A program made the translations under genes and the position numbers. 10,654 bases of DNA from Aquirhabdus sp. Its GTDB lineage: Bacteria > Pseudomonadota > Gammaproteobacteria > Pseudomonadales > Moraxellaceae. The stretch is from contig JASLFQ010000052.1 in the NCBI GenBank assembly GCA_030150595.1, positions 1 through 10,654 of the forward strand. The letters are read 5' to 3'. The notes under the pieces are model-generated. The model made no database searches, had not been told where the DNA came from, and worked only from the letters and a program-made list of their open reading frames with translations. This document shows positions 1 through 7,272 of this stretch, one piece after another (position 1 is the first letter of the stretch; each line of letters opens with the position of its first letter).

Positions 1-1568
1 CCATTTTGACCTTCTGCAAGAGGTTGAACATAACCGTAGCCAAGGTTCGTGAACCACCCGCCCTCAAAGCTCCACTTTAACCCAGCCTCGCCGCCAGTCA
101 GTTGAGTTTTAGCAACATTCTGGTATTGAGATTCAAAGGTGACTGGATTGTAGATGCTGTCAATCATGTTGGTCACATTGGTACGATAGACCGAAAGGTT
201 AGCACTCAACCCTTTAATAATTTGTTGATTAATACCAATTTCATACGAGGTACTTTCTTCAGGTTTCAGGTTGGGATTGCTGATGGTATATTCAGTGCTA
301 TAAAGCTCAAAGGCATTAGGTGCACGGAAGGCAGTACCGATGTTGGCATAAATGCTGGTTGTAGGTAGCACTTGCATACGACCTGAGAGTTGACCTACGG
401 TATGCGTACCAAACTTATCATTATCTTCGACGCGAACGCCAGCCTGTGTACTAAAAATCGCATCTTGATATTGGTGTTGTAAATAATAGCCTGTGGATTG
501 GACGTTGTGATTGAAGCTGGTTTGATTGCCTAAGTAATCTGTACTGAGAGCTTTTGCTTCAGAATCGCTGCTGGTAATGCCAAACAAGATATTTTGATGT
601 GAGGTAAAGTTCCAGCGTACATTAACATCCGCCTCTCTTTGGTCGCTATGTACATAGTCAGTCGAGTCGTTTTGATTCAGATTATCAATAAACTGTGAAA
701 GGCGCAGATTGATATTCAGATCAGGGGTAATCGTATAGCGACCTTTTAAGTTGAGCAGGCGATTAGCAAAATCTTCAGAGAGAGGGGTTTGGTAATCATA
801 ACCTACGTAGTCTGATTTACCCTGATTGCCTAGCGCTTCAAGAGAGAGGGCATATTGATCATTATCAATCCCGCCTTTGACCGAATATCCGTCTTGACCG
901 TAGCCAGATTTTTGTGGCGCAATGGTCGTGACGTTTGAACCATCCGTGCCCATAGCCTGACCGCGAACTTGTAAGTACGCATCATTTTGAACCAAATCAG
1001 CGCCTACAATCGTTTTATATAAGTAATCGTTACCACCTTCAAATGTGGTAAAGAAGTTTTGTTTAGTGGGTTTATCAGTAATGAGCTGTACAACGCCGCC
1101 GATGGCATCCGTTCCATATTGAACTGATGCAGGACCTTTTAGGATTTCAATCTGACTGAGATCACTGGTATCCAAGAAGTTGATACTGGCAGCTGATGAA
1201 GATGCATTATTTAAGCGGGCACCATCTAAGAGAACTAATGTCTGATTGCTATTAGTCCCACGTGTAAACAAAGAGGTTTGCTGACCATAACCACCAGACT
1301 CAACGATGTTCAGCGCAGGATCTTGGCGCAATAGATTTGACAGTTCATTGCTTGGCGACTGTTGAATTTGGTCTTGTGTGATTACCGAGATGCTGGCTGG
1401 AACAATATTGATCGCTTCAGGTAAACGACTTGCAGTCACAACAGTGACAGGGAGTTGGTTATCCACATCAGCTGGCGCTGATGTATCTGCATACGCAGTG
1501 TGAAGTACGGATAGAACAGAAAGTGTTAATAAATTAGGTAAAAACGAACGTGATCGTAGAATAGACAT
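1..1568 (-). CDS. btuB: TonB-dependent vitamin B12 outer-membrane receptor BtuB (3' end beyond window)
   Basis: This gene would import cobalamin across the outer membrane, powered by TonB-ExbBD. The visible part is 522 codons; the E. coli protein is about 614 residues, so roughly the last 90 lie outside the window. The start at 1568 has a good ribosome binding site (AGGAG, 5-nt spacing). Residues 1-27 form a signal peptide ending in AYA. A TonB-box-like stretch (LPVTVVTASR) lies near residues 39-48. The plug domain follows, with LLRQDPALNI, FTRGTNSNQTLVLLDGARLN and EILKGPASVQYGTDAIGGVV. The rest alternates amphipathic strands typical of a 22-strand barrel, including AFRAPNAFELYS and NPNLKPEESTSYEIG. 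Assignment to BtuB rather than another TonB receptor rests mainly on the cobalamin riboswitch directly upstream, together with the plug style. Expression is probably shut off when B12 is abundant. Confidence 0.9.
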   Translation of the reverse strand, partial: MSILRSRSFLPNLLTLSVLSVLHTAYADTSAPADVDNQLPVTVVTASRLPEAINIVPASISVITQDQIQQSPSNELSNLLRQDPALNIVESGGYGQQTSLFTRGTNSNQTLVLLDGARLNNASSSAASINFLDTSDLSQIEILKGPASVQYGTDAIGGVVQLITDKPTKQNFFTTFEGGNDYLYKTIVGADLVQNDAYLQVRGQAMGTDGSNVTTIAPQKSGYGQDGYSVKGGIDNDQYALSLEALGNQGKSDYVGYDYQTPLSEDFANRLLNLKGRYTITPDLNINLRLSQFIDNLNQNDSTDYVHSDQREADVNVRWNFTSHQNILFGITSSDSEAKALSTDYLGNQTSFNHNVQSTGYYLQHQYQDAIFSTQAGVRVEDNDKFGTHTVGQLSGRMQVLPTTSIYANIGTAFRAPNAFELYSTEYTISNPNLKPEESTSYEIGINQQIIKGLSANLSVYRTNVTNMIDSIYNPVTFESQYQNVAKTQLTGGEAGLKWSFEGGWFTNLGYGYVQPLAEGQN

Positions 1569-1580
1569 AGCAGCTCCTAA

Positions 1581-1735
1581 CACTCAAGCCCCGTGAGCGT
1601 GTGGGTGGGAAAATGCCTGAGATTGGTATCCGGACTGATGATTTATGCAATAAATCAATTACCGTTGCGGGGTGCAGTGCTGGCTTCAACCAGCTTCCCA
1701 TTCGTTGAATCAGATTCTGTGGGTCATGAATCTCG
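1581..1735 (-). ncRNA. Cobalamin (B12) riboswitch in the btuB leader
   Basis: Read on the minus strand, the conserved core is present in order: TGGGAAGC (1700-1693), a P4-like hairpin GCTGG/CCAGC, CCCCGCAACGGTAA (1672-1659), a perfect 6-bp hairpin GATTTA/TAAATC with loop TTGCA (1656-1640), and AGTCCGGATACC (1636-1625). A closing P1 helix is available between GAGATT (1734-1729) and AATCTC (1624-1619). Downstream, CTCA/TGAG (1597-1594 with 1586-1583) forms a hairpin whose loop CGGGG (1593-1589) is exactly complementary to CCCCG (1672-1668) in L5. This is the class I kissing loop that forms when B12 is bound. The hairpin ends 4 nt before AGGAG (1578-1574), so control is probably at translation initiation; no U-tract terminator is visible. 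Confidence 0.93.
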
Positions 1736-1742
1736 ATTCCGA

Positions 1743-1773
1743 ATCATAAAAATGAATGCTCAGAACGCGGCAA
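1743..1773 (-). promoter_or_regulatory. Candidate sigma-70 promoter for the btuB riboswitch transcript
   Basis: On the minus strand there is a TATGAT -10 hexamer at 1748-1743 and TTGCCG at 1773-1768, with a 19-bp spacer, slightly longer than ideal. Transcription would start near 1736, almost exactly where the riboswitch P1 helix begins (1734), which supports the call. It is a by-eye match only. Confidence 0.4.
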
Positions 1774-1864
1774 GTATATCCGTAATGTAACCAAGATGTA
1801 ACTGCTTTGTATTTTTGCTGAGTGCTTAGGTGCATTGATATGTTGTTTCTACGAAGATTTGCGA

Positions 1865-1893
1865 CCACTTTCAGTCTAAACTTGCGCTAGAAT
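1865..1893 (+). promoter_or_regulatory. Candidate promoter for trpF and the downstream genes
   Basis: TAGAAT (1888-1893) is a reasonable -10 about 39 bp before the trpF start, giving a leader of about 30 nt. The -35 at 17-bp spacing is CCACTT, a poor match, so an activator or a different start is possible. The leader is too short for a classic trp attenuator, and no Trp-rich leader peptide is visible. Confidence 0.35.
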
Positions 1894-1931
1894 ACGGCAC
1901 TTATCAATTTATTCATGATGAAGAGATTCCG

Positions 1932-2615
1932 TTGTCTAATTCTGCTCATCCTGCCACGCGCACACGGGTCAAAATCTGTGGATTGACGCGCTCTCAAGAC
2001 GTTCAAGCCGCTGTTCAAGCTGGCGCGGATGCGGTTGGCTTTGTCTTTTATCCGCCAAGCCCACGTGCAATTACCGCAGAGCAAGTCGCCAAATTACTTG
2101 AATTTGTGCCGCCGTTTGTGCAGCCCGTTGGTTTGTTTGTTGATGTGAATGAAACCGAATTATTAGAAATATTAAAAACGGTTCGACTCGATCTTTTGCA
2201 GTTTCATGGTAATGAAACGCCAGAACAATGTCAGCACTTGGCGGCATTAACAGCTAAACGCTGGATTAAAGCCGTGCAAATGAAACCTGATGTCGATATC
2301 AATCCGATCATTAAAAGTTACCGAGCCGTTGGCGCGAGTGGCATTTTGCTCGATGCGTGGCATCCTGATTTATTTGGTGGTACTGGGCATGCGTTTGATT
2401 GGCGAAGGTTTCCTCAGTTTGAGCAATTCCCGAATAGTGAACGTCAATGTCCTTTGATTCTTGCAGGTGGACTAACGCCTGATAATGTCGCCGAGGCAAT
2501 TCGCCAAACTCAGCCATTTGCGGTTGATGTCAGTGGTGGCGTTGAAAGTGCAAAAGGCATTAAAGACGAGACATTGATACAGCGGTTTATTGCAGCCACA
2601 AAGTCGGCGCATTAA
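1932..2615 (+). CDS. trpF: Phosphoribosylanthranilate isomerase
   Basis: TrpF converts phosphoribosylanthranilate to the carboxyphenylaminodeoxyribulose phosphate used by TrpC in cytoplasmic tryptophan synthesis. The 227-residue protein is a single (beta/alpha)8 barrel of normal family length. VKICGLTR contains the catalytic cysteine C16 (general base), AVDVSGGVES contains the catalytic aspartate D199, and the phosphate-binding loops are LAGGL (177-181) and the DVSGG region. GVFVD-like QPVGLFVDV, LLQFHGNE and LLDAWHPDLFGGTG are further family signatures. The start is a TTG at 1932 with GAAGAG 6 nt upstream; no in-frame ATG exists before the KICG motif. It heads the rightward gene series and is followed by trpB after a 68-bp AT-rich gap. 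Confidence 0.96.
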   Translation: MSNSAHPATRTRVKICGLTRSQDVQAAVQAGADAVGFVFYPPSPRAITAEQVAKLLEFVPPFVQPVGLFVDVNETELLEILKTVRLDLLQFHGNETPEQCQHLAALTAKRWIKAVQMKPDVDINPIIKSYRAVGASGILLDAWHPDLFGGTGHAFDWRRFPQFEQFPNSERQCPLILAGGLTPDNVAEAIRQTQPFAVDVSGGVESAKGIKDETLIQRFIAATKSAH

Positions 2616-2683
2616 GCCGTTTTAAAATAGATTTTAAACATGATTTTAAAAACCAAATTTGTAAGAAATAAGCGGAGTAAGTA

Positions 2684-3949
2684 ATGAGTAGCATTGATTC
2701 AAAAGCACAGATCAAAGAAGCTTTAAAAGACGTTGATTTTAGTAGTATTGATTTTACCCAGTATCCTGATAATAAAGGTCATTTCGGCGTGCATGGTGGC
2801 CGTTTTGTGTCAGAGACACTGATGGCTGCGCTCGAAGATCTTGAAGCTTTATATAACCGCATGAAAAATGATCCTGAATTTCTCAAGGCATTTGATTATG
2901 ACTTGGCGCATTTTGTCGGTCGTCCGTCACCGCTTTATCATGCAGAGCGTTTAAGCCGTGAATTGGGCGGTGCGCAGATTTATTTGAAGCGTGAAGACCT
3001 GAATCATACAGGCGCGCACAAAGTGAATAACACTATTGGTCAAGCTTTGTTGGCGAAGCTGTCAGGTAAAACACGCATCATCGCGGAAACAGGCGCAGGT
3101 CAGCATGGCGTAGCGACAGCGACGATTGCTGCGCGTCTGGGCATGGAGTGTGTGATTTTCATGGGTGATGATGATGTGCATCGTCAATCGATGAACGTTT
3201 ATCGGATGAAGTTGCTCGGTGCAAGAGTTGTTGCGGTCACCAGCGGTTCGCGCACTTTGAAAGATGCGATGAATGAGGCAATGCGTGATTGGGTGACTAA
3301 CGTTGATACGACGTACTACATCATTGGTACTGTGGCGGGGCCGCATCCGTATCCGATGTTGGTACGTGATTTCCAATCAATCATTGGTCGTGAAGCGCGT
3401 GAGCAAAGTCTTAAACAAATTGGCAAGCTGCCTGATGCATTAGTCGCATGTGTGGGCGGCGGTTCTAATGCAATCGGACTGTTTTATCCATTCTTGAATG
3501 ATAAAGCCGTCAAGATGTATGGCGTTGAAGCATCAGGTTATGGCATTGAGACAGGGAAACATTCCGCGCCGTTGAATGCAGGTCGCATTGGTGTTTTGCA
3601 TGGTAATCGTACTTATCTGATGAGTGATGATGAAGGTCAAATCATTGAAACACATTCGATTTCTGCAGGTTTGGATTATCCAGGCGTAGGGCCAGAACAT
3701 AGTTTCTTAAAGGATGTCGGTCGTGTGGAATATGTGCCGATTGATGATGCTGAGGCATTGCAAGGCTTCCGTGATTTGACACTCATCGAAGGCATCATTC
3801 CAGCGCTTGAAAGTAGCCATGCAATTGCATATGTGAAAAAACTTGCGCCAACCATGTCACCTGATCAATCGATTGTCGTCTGCCTGTCTGGTCGTGGTGA
3901 TAAAGACTTGCTGACGGTCGCGAAGATGGATGGCATTGTCATTACTTAA
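2684..3949 (+). CDS. trpB: Tryptophan synthase beta chain
   Basis: TrpB condenses indole, channelled from TrpA, with serine using pyridoxal phosphate in the alpha2-beta2 complex. The 421-residue protein contains HTGAHKVNN with the PLP-binding lysine K113, AETGAGQHG with catalytic glutamate E135, the PLP phosphate loop GGGSNAIG (258-265), and CLSGRGDKD with the serine S402 that contacts the PLP ring nitrogen. [14 protein letters not shown] marks the start of the conserved domain, near residue 33. The N terminus is about 24 residues longer than in E. coli TrpB (K87 there, K113 here); the extension is polar. The ATG at 2684 is preceded by GGAG with 6-nt spacing, which supports this longer form. 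It is separated from trpA by a 172-bp gap holding a palindromic repeat. Confidence 0.98.
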   Translation: MSSIDSKAQIKEALKDVDFSSIDFTQYPDNKGHFGVHGGRFVSETLMAALEDLEALYNRMKNDPEFLKAFDYDLAHFVGRPSPLYHAERLSRELGGAQIYLKREDLNHTGAHKVNNTIGQALLAKLSGKTRIIAETGAGQHGVATATIAARLGMECVIFMGDDDVHRQSMNVYRMKLLGARVVAVTSGSRTLKDAMNEAMRDWVTNVDTTYYIIGTVAGPHPYPMLVRDFQSIIGREAREQSLKQIGKLPDALVACVGGGSNAIGLFYPFLNDKAVKMYGVEASGYGIETGKHSAPLNAGRIGVLHGNRTYLMSDDEGQIIETHSISAGLDYPGVGPEHSFLKDVGRVEYVPIDDAEALQGFRDLTLIEGIIPALESSHAIAYVKKLAPTMSPDQSIVVCLSGRGDKDLLTVAKMDGIVIT

Positions 3950-3962
3950 GATTTGCTTGTGA

Positions 3963-4059
3963 CTCCTTCCCCTTCAGGGGGAAGGCTGGGAAAGGGGTGG
4001 TTTTAAAGTAGAAACAAAGCCACCCCCTTCTAAATCTTCCCCCTAATGAGGAAGACTTC
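3963..4059 (+). repeat. MITE-like palindromic repeat between trpB and trpA
   Basis: This roughly 97-bp G/C-tract element has imperfect terminal inverted repeats of about 38 bp. CCTTCCCC (3965-3972) pairs with GGGGAAGG (3978-3985), GGGGTGG (3994-4000) with CCACCCC (4020-4026), and TCTTCC (4035-4040) with GGAAGA (4050-4055). Alternatively AGGGGGAAG (3976-3984) pairs perfectly with CTTCCCCCT (4036-4044), making one long hairpin around the central stem. Base composition differs sharply from the flanking genes. It looks like the short dispersed palindromes common in proteobacterial genomes. No T-tract follows, so it is not a standard terminator, but it may reduce read-through or affect mRNA decay. 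Confidence 0.75.
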
Positions 4060-4121
4060 AAAGCGAGATAAATTGATTGGCTAAAATATAGTTATTTAAA
4101 GAATTGATAGGAATAAAAGCG

Positions 4122-4925
4122 ATGTCTCGTATAGCAGCTTGTTTTGCGACATTAAAGTCGAATAATCGTAAGGCCTTGATTCCATATATTATGGCAGGTG
4201 ATCCAAATCCTTCTGTGACTGTACCTCTGCTACATGCGATGGTTGCGGCGGGTGCGGATTTAATTGAATTAGGTTTACCATTTTCTGATCCAATGGCGGA
4301 TGGACCTGTGATTGCGTTGGCAGCAGAGCGCGCACTCGCGGGTGGAACAAGTACGTTTCATGCCATTGATATGGTCGCCGAGTTCCGTAAAAATGACAGC
4401 ACAACGCCAATCGTATTGATGGGTTATTTGAATCCAATTGAAATTATTGGATATGAAGCATTTGCGGCGCGTGCTTCAAGCGCGGGTGTTGATGGTTTGC
4501 TACTCGTTGATTTGCCACCTGAAGAGGCAGGCGAATTAGATGAGGTTTTAGCAAAGCACAACATTGATCCGATATTCTTGCTTGCACCAACGACGACTGA
4601 TGCACGTATTAAACATGTTGTGAAGGCAGCGCGTGGCTATGTGTATTACGTATCGCTGAAAGGTGTGACTGGTTCATCGGCGCTGGATACCGTTGAAGTG
4701 GCTGCACGTATCAATGCAATTAAGCAGAAAACTGATTTACCCATTGGCGTTGGTTTTGGTATTCATGATCGTCAAACAGCACAGGCGGTTGGTGCGGCGG
4801 CAGATGGTGTGATTGTCGGTACGGCACTGGTTCGCTCTTTTGCTGAATATGATGTGAATGAAGCTCAAAGCAAAATTATTGCAAAAATACATGAACTCAG
4901 AAAGGCATTGGATGACCTTCAATAG
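4122..4925 (+). CDS. trpA: Tryptophan synthase alpha chain
   Basis: TrpA cleaves indole-3-glycerol phosphate to indole and glyceraldehyde 3-phosphate and passes indole to TrpB. The protein is a TIM barrel. [15 protein letters not shown] holds the catalytic E49 and D60, exactly the E. coli numbering. [47 protein letters not shown] and [12 protein letters not shown] are all family signatures. The start is placed at ATG 4122 (267 residues; E. coli has 268), with AGGA at 4109-4112 and 9-nt spacing. An in-frame TTG at 4104 would add six residues and overlap this ribosome binding site's upstream side, so it is less likely. The accD start lies 11 bp after the stop, and the accD ribosome binding site overlaps the trpA stop codon, suggesting translational coupling. 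Confidence 0.98.
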   Translation: MSRIAACFATLKSNNRKALIPYIMAGDPNPSVTVPLLHAMVAAGADLIELGLPFSDPMADGPVIALAAERALAGGTSTFHAIDMVAEFRKNDSTTPIVLMGYLNPIEIIGYEAFAARASSAGVDGLLLVDLPPEEAGELDEVLAKHNIDPIFLLAPTTTDARIKHVVKAARGYVYYVSLKGVTGSSALDTVEVAARINAIKQKTDLPIGVGFGIHDRQTAQAVGAAADGVIVGTALVRSFAEYDVNEAQSKIIAKIHELRKALDDLQ

Positions 4926-4936
4926 GATGATTTAGC

Positions 4937-5824
4937 ATGACAACAAGCAGCGTAGCTTCAGATACAACGAATGTAAATTGGCAGCATCGTGCGGTTCCAA
5001 CGATCGCAAAGAAAGCAGTTGCGACACCGCCGCGCGACAATGTTCCTGTGGTGACATGCCCTGCATGTGGCGATGAAATCGCGAAAAGTCGTTTGTTTGA
5101 ACTATTGTATGTTTGTCCACATTGCGACGAGCATTTGAAAATGTCGGCGCGCATGCGTTTGGAAACACTTTTTGATCAGGTGGATACAGAGTTGGGTCAA
5201 GAGTTTGTTGCTGGCGATCCGCTGCATTTCGTCGATAGTCAGCCGTATCCTGATCGCATGAAAGCTATGCAAAAGAAAACAGGCGAAAGTGAAGCGCTTA
5301 TTGTGATGCAAGGCCAATTGAATAAATTGTCTCTCGTGGCATGTGCTTTTGAGTTTGATTTCTTAGGCGGATCAATGGGGTCGGTTGTTGGTGACCGCTT
5401 TGTATTGGCAGCAGAAACAGCACTGAAAGCTCGTCAGCCTTTGGTTTGTTTTGCGGCGTCAGGTGGTGCTCGCATGCAAGAGGGTTTGTTGTCTCTTATG
5501 CAAATGGCGCGTACTGCTGCTGCAATTCAACGCTTAAAAGAAGCGGGTATCCCTTACATTGTGGTGCTAACACATCCAGTCTATGGCGGTGTGACAGCAT
5601 CATTGGCGATGTTGGGTGATATTCATATATCTGAACCGAAAGCGATGATCGGTTTTGCGGGTAAACGTGTCATTGAGCAAACCGTGCGTGAAGTCCTGCA
5701 AGAGCCTTTCCAGCGTGCTGAATATTTGCTGGATCATGGTGTGGTTGATCAGATTGTGCATCGTCGTGATATGAAAACCACGATTGAACGCTTGCTCAAT
5801 AAACTGTTGAACATTGCTGCCTGA
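4937..5824 (+). CDS. accD: Acetyl-CoA carboxylase carboxyltransferase subunit beta
   Basis: AccD pairs with AccA (not in this window) to transfer the carboxyl group from biotinylated AccB to acetyl-CoA, giving malonyl-CoA for fatty acid synthesis. The 295-residue protein has a zinc ribbon with C41-x2-C44-x15-C60-x2-C63, the same spacing as E. coli AccD. A crotonase-fold carboxyltransferase domain follows, with FEFDFLGGSMGSVVGDRF, SGGARMQEG (175-183) and PVYGGVTASLAMLGDI. The 40 residues before the first cysteine are longer than in E. coli and carry the WQHRAVP stretch seen in Acinetobacter-type AccD. The ribosome binding site AGGA lies inside the trpA stop region. The stop TGA at 5822-5824 is four bases before the folC ATG. 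Confidence 0.97.
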   Translation: MTTSSVASDTTNVNWQHRAVPTIAKKAVATPPRDNVPVVTCPACGDEIAKSRLFELLYVCPHCDEHLKMSARMRLETLFDQVDTELGQEFVAGDPLHFVDSQPYPDRMKAMQKKTGESEALIVMQGQLNKLSLVACAFEFDFLGGSMGSVVGDRFVLAAETALKARQPLVCFAASGGARMQEGLLSLMQMARTAAAIQRLKEAGIPYIVVLTHPVYGGVTASLAMLGDIHISEPKAMIGFAGKRVIEQTVREVLQEPFQRAEYLLDHGVVDQIVHRRDMKTTIERLLNKLLNIAA

Positions 5825-5828
5825 TTTG

Positions 5829-7169
5829 ATGAGTCAGCTTTCTATATCACAACTGAATGCGCAGAGTTCTTTAGATGAGTGGCTGGAATATTGGCAAAGT
5901 ATTCATGCCACTGCCATTGATATAGGGCTTGAACGCGTTCGTCCTGTCGCTGAATATTTAGCAATTTTACATCCGCAAGTCCCTGTGATTACGGTCGCAG
6001 GAACCAATGGCAAAGGTTCAACTACAACCGTGATCGCGGCGATTTATCAAGCCGCAGGGTTACGTGTTGGTCTATATCAGTCGCCGCATATTCAATATTT
6101 CAATGAACGCATCCGCTTAGGCGGCGTGTCTGTCGATACTCAAATTCTGATCAATGCTTTTGTCGAAGTGGAATCGGCAAGGCAGGCGCGTGAGTTGACG
6201 TTATCGTTCTTTGAAGCGACGACCCTTGCCGCATTTGTGATTTTCAAACAACAGCAATGCGATGTCTGGGTGTTGGAAGTCGGTTTGGGTGGGCGCTTAG
6301 ATGTCGTCAATTTAATCGATCCGACCGTTGCTGTGATCACTAATATTGGCATTGATCATGTCGAGTGGCTTGGCGACAATCGTGAAGCGATTGGGTTTGA
6401 GAAAGCTGGAATTCTTCGTCCCAATATTCCATTGATCTTTGGCGATGCGGATATGCCAAACAGTGTACGATTGCATGCGAAATCTTTGAGTTGTCCGATT
6501 TATCAGCTGGGTCAGGATTTCTTTTGGCAAAATATGGCGACTGAAAATGACGTGCAGTCTGTACATGTAACGCATGAAAATAATGCCCATACTAATCTTT
6601 ATTCCAATACTGTGTGTACATTTGAATTACCCAATGCACCTTTGGCATTGACCAATGTGAGCACGGCGGTGACAGCGATTCTTGCAAGTCCAATTCCGAT
6701 TAAAATGAATGCGATTGTGCAAGGTATTAAAAATGCTAAACTTGCTGGTCGTTTTGAACAGCGTTTATATCATGGTAAGCGTTTAATTGCCGATGTTGCG
6801 CATAATCCGCACGGCGTACATTTTTTATTAGAACAGCTTTTTGCTTATCGCAAAAAACATGTAACACACCAAATTCATGCTATATTCTCTATGCTCGCTG
6901 ACAAAGATATCGATTCTGTTGTCGAGATGGCGCGAGATAGCATTTCGCATTGGCATGTTGCGCCGTTAGACGTACCACGTGCAGCATCCTTGATCCAACT
7001 GAAAGCCGCATTGAAAGATGTCAAAGTGACATTTTATTCTAGCGTTGGTGAAGCTTTAGAAGGTGCTAGTCAGATGACTGCAAATGATGATTTGATGCTG
7101 GCTTGGGGATCGTTTTATACGCTTGAGGCTGTCTATCAGCAAATGCAGATGGAAGATGAATCGTTTTAA
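5829..7169 (+). CDS. folC: Bifunctional folylpolyglutamate synthase/dihydrofolate synthase
   Basis: FolC adds glutamate to dihydropteroate and then extends the gamma-glutamyl tail of folates, using ATP. The 446-residue protein shows the Mur-ligase-type P-loop GTNGKGST (58-65), QSPHIQYFNERI after it, the EVGLGGRLD motif (150-158), TNIGIDHVEWLG, and DVAHNPHG (322-329) at the start of the C-terminal domain. It is about 24 residues longer than E. coli FolC. I place the start at ATG 5829, which gives a MSQLSISQL N terminus. The TTG at 5814 would overlap accD and has no better ribosome binding site. No Shine-Dalgarno of quality precedes 5829, so translation likely depends on ribosomes finishing accD. 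The accD-folC pair is conserved across gammaproteobacteria. Confidence 0.96.
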   Translation: MSQLSISQLNAQSSLDEWLEYWQSIHATAIDIGLERVRPVAEYLAILHPQVPVITVAGTNGKGSTTTVIAAIYQAAGLRVGLYQSPHIQYFNERIRLGGVSVDTQILINAFVEVESARQARELTLSFFEATTLAAFVIFKQQQCDVWVLEVGLGGRLDVVNLIDPTVAVITNIGIDHVEWLGDNREAIGFEKAGILRPNIPLIFGDADMPNSVRLHAKSLSCPIYQLGQDFFWQNMATENDVQSVHVTHENNAHTNLYSNTVCTFELPNAPLALTNVSTAVTAILASPIPIKMNAIVQGIKNAKLAGRFEQRLYHGKRLIADVAHNPHGVHFLLEQLFAYRKKHVTHQIHAIFSMLADKDIDSVVEMARDSISHWHVAPLDVPRAASLIQLKAALKDVKVTFYSSVGEALEGASQMTANDDLMLAWGSFYTLEAVYQQMQMEDESF

Positions 7170-7272
7170 GAAGAAAAGTTATTTTAAGTTGAGCCATCGA
7201 ATTTTTAGATTGCTTAGTTTTTATAAAGTTTGGGTTGAGATCAACAATAAGCATGAGTAGGAGGCTGCAAAC

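Noticed and set aside
102..368. Plus-strand open frame of 88 codons
   Set aside because: It lies antisense inside btuB, whose minus-strand frame is continuous and clearly a TonB-dependent receptor.
1593..1790. Plus-strand open frame of 65 codons
   Set aside because: It is antisense to the cobalamin riboswitch and has no ribosome binding site or coding character.
1915..1986. Trp attenuator leader peptide
   Set aside because: The mini-frame lacks Trp codons, overlaps trpF, and no terminator/antiterminator pair is present.
3963..4059. Rho-independent terminator between trpB and trpA
   Set aside because: Strong stems are present but no T-tract follows on either strand; it fits a dispersed palindromic repeat better.
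4104..4121. TTG start for trpA giving six extra residues
   Set aside because: ATG 4122 has AGGA at good spacing and puts the catalytic residues at E49 and D60 as in E. coli.
5814..5828. TTG start for folC overlapping accD
   Set aside because: ATG 5829 is in frame and follows the accD stop closely; the TTG has no better ribosome binding site.
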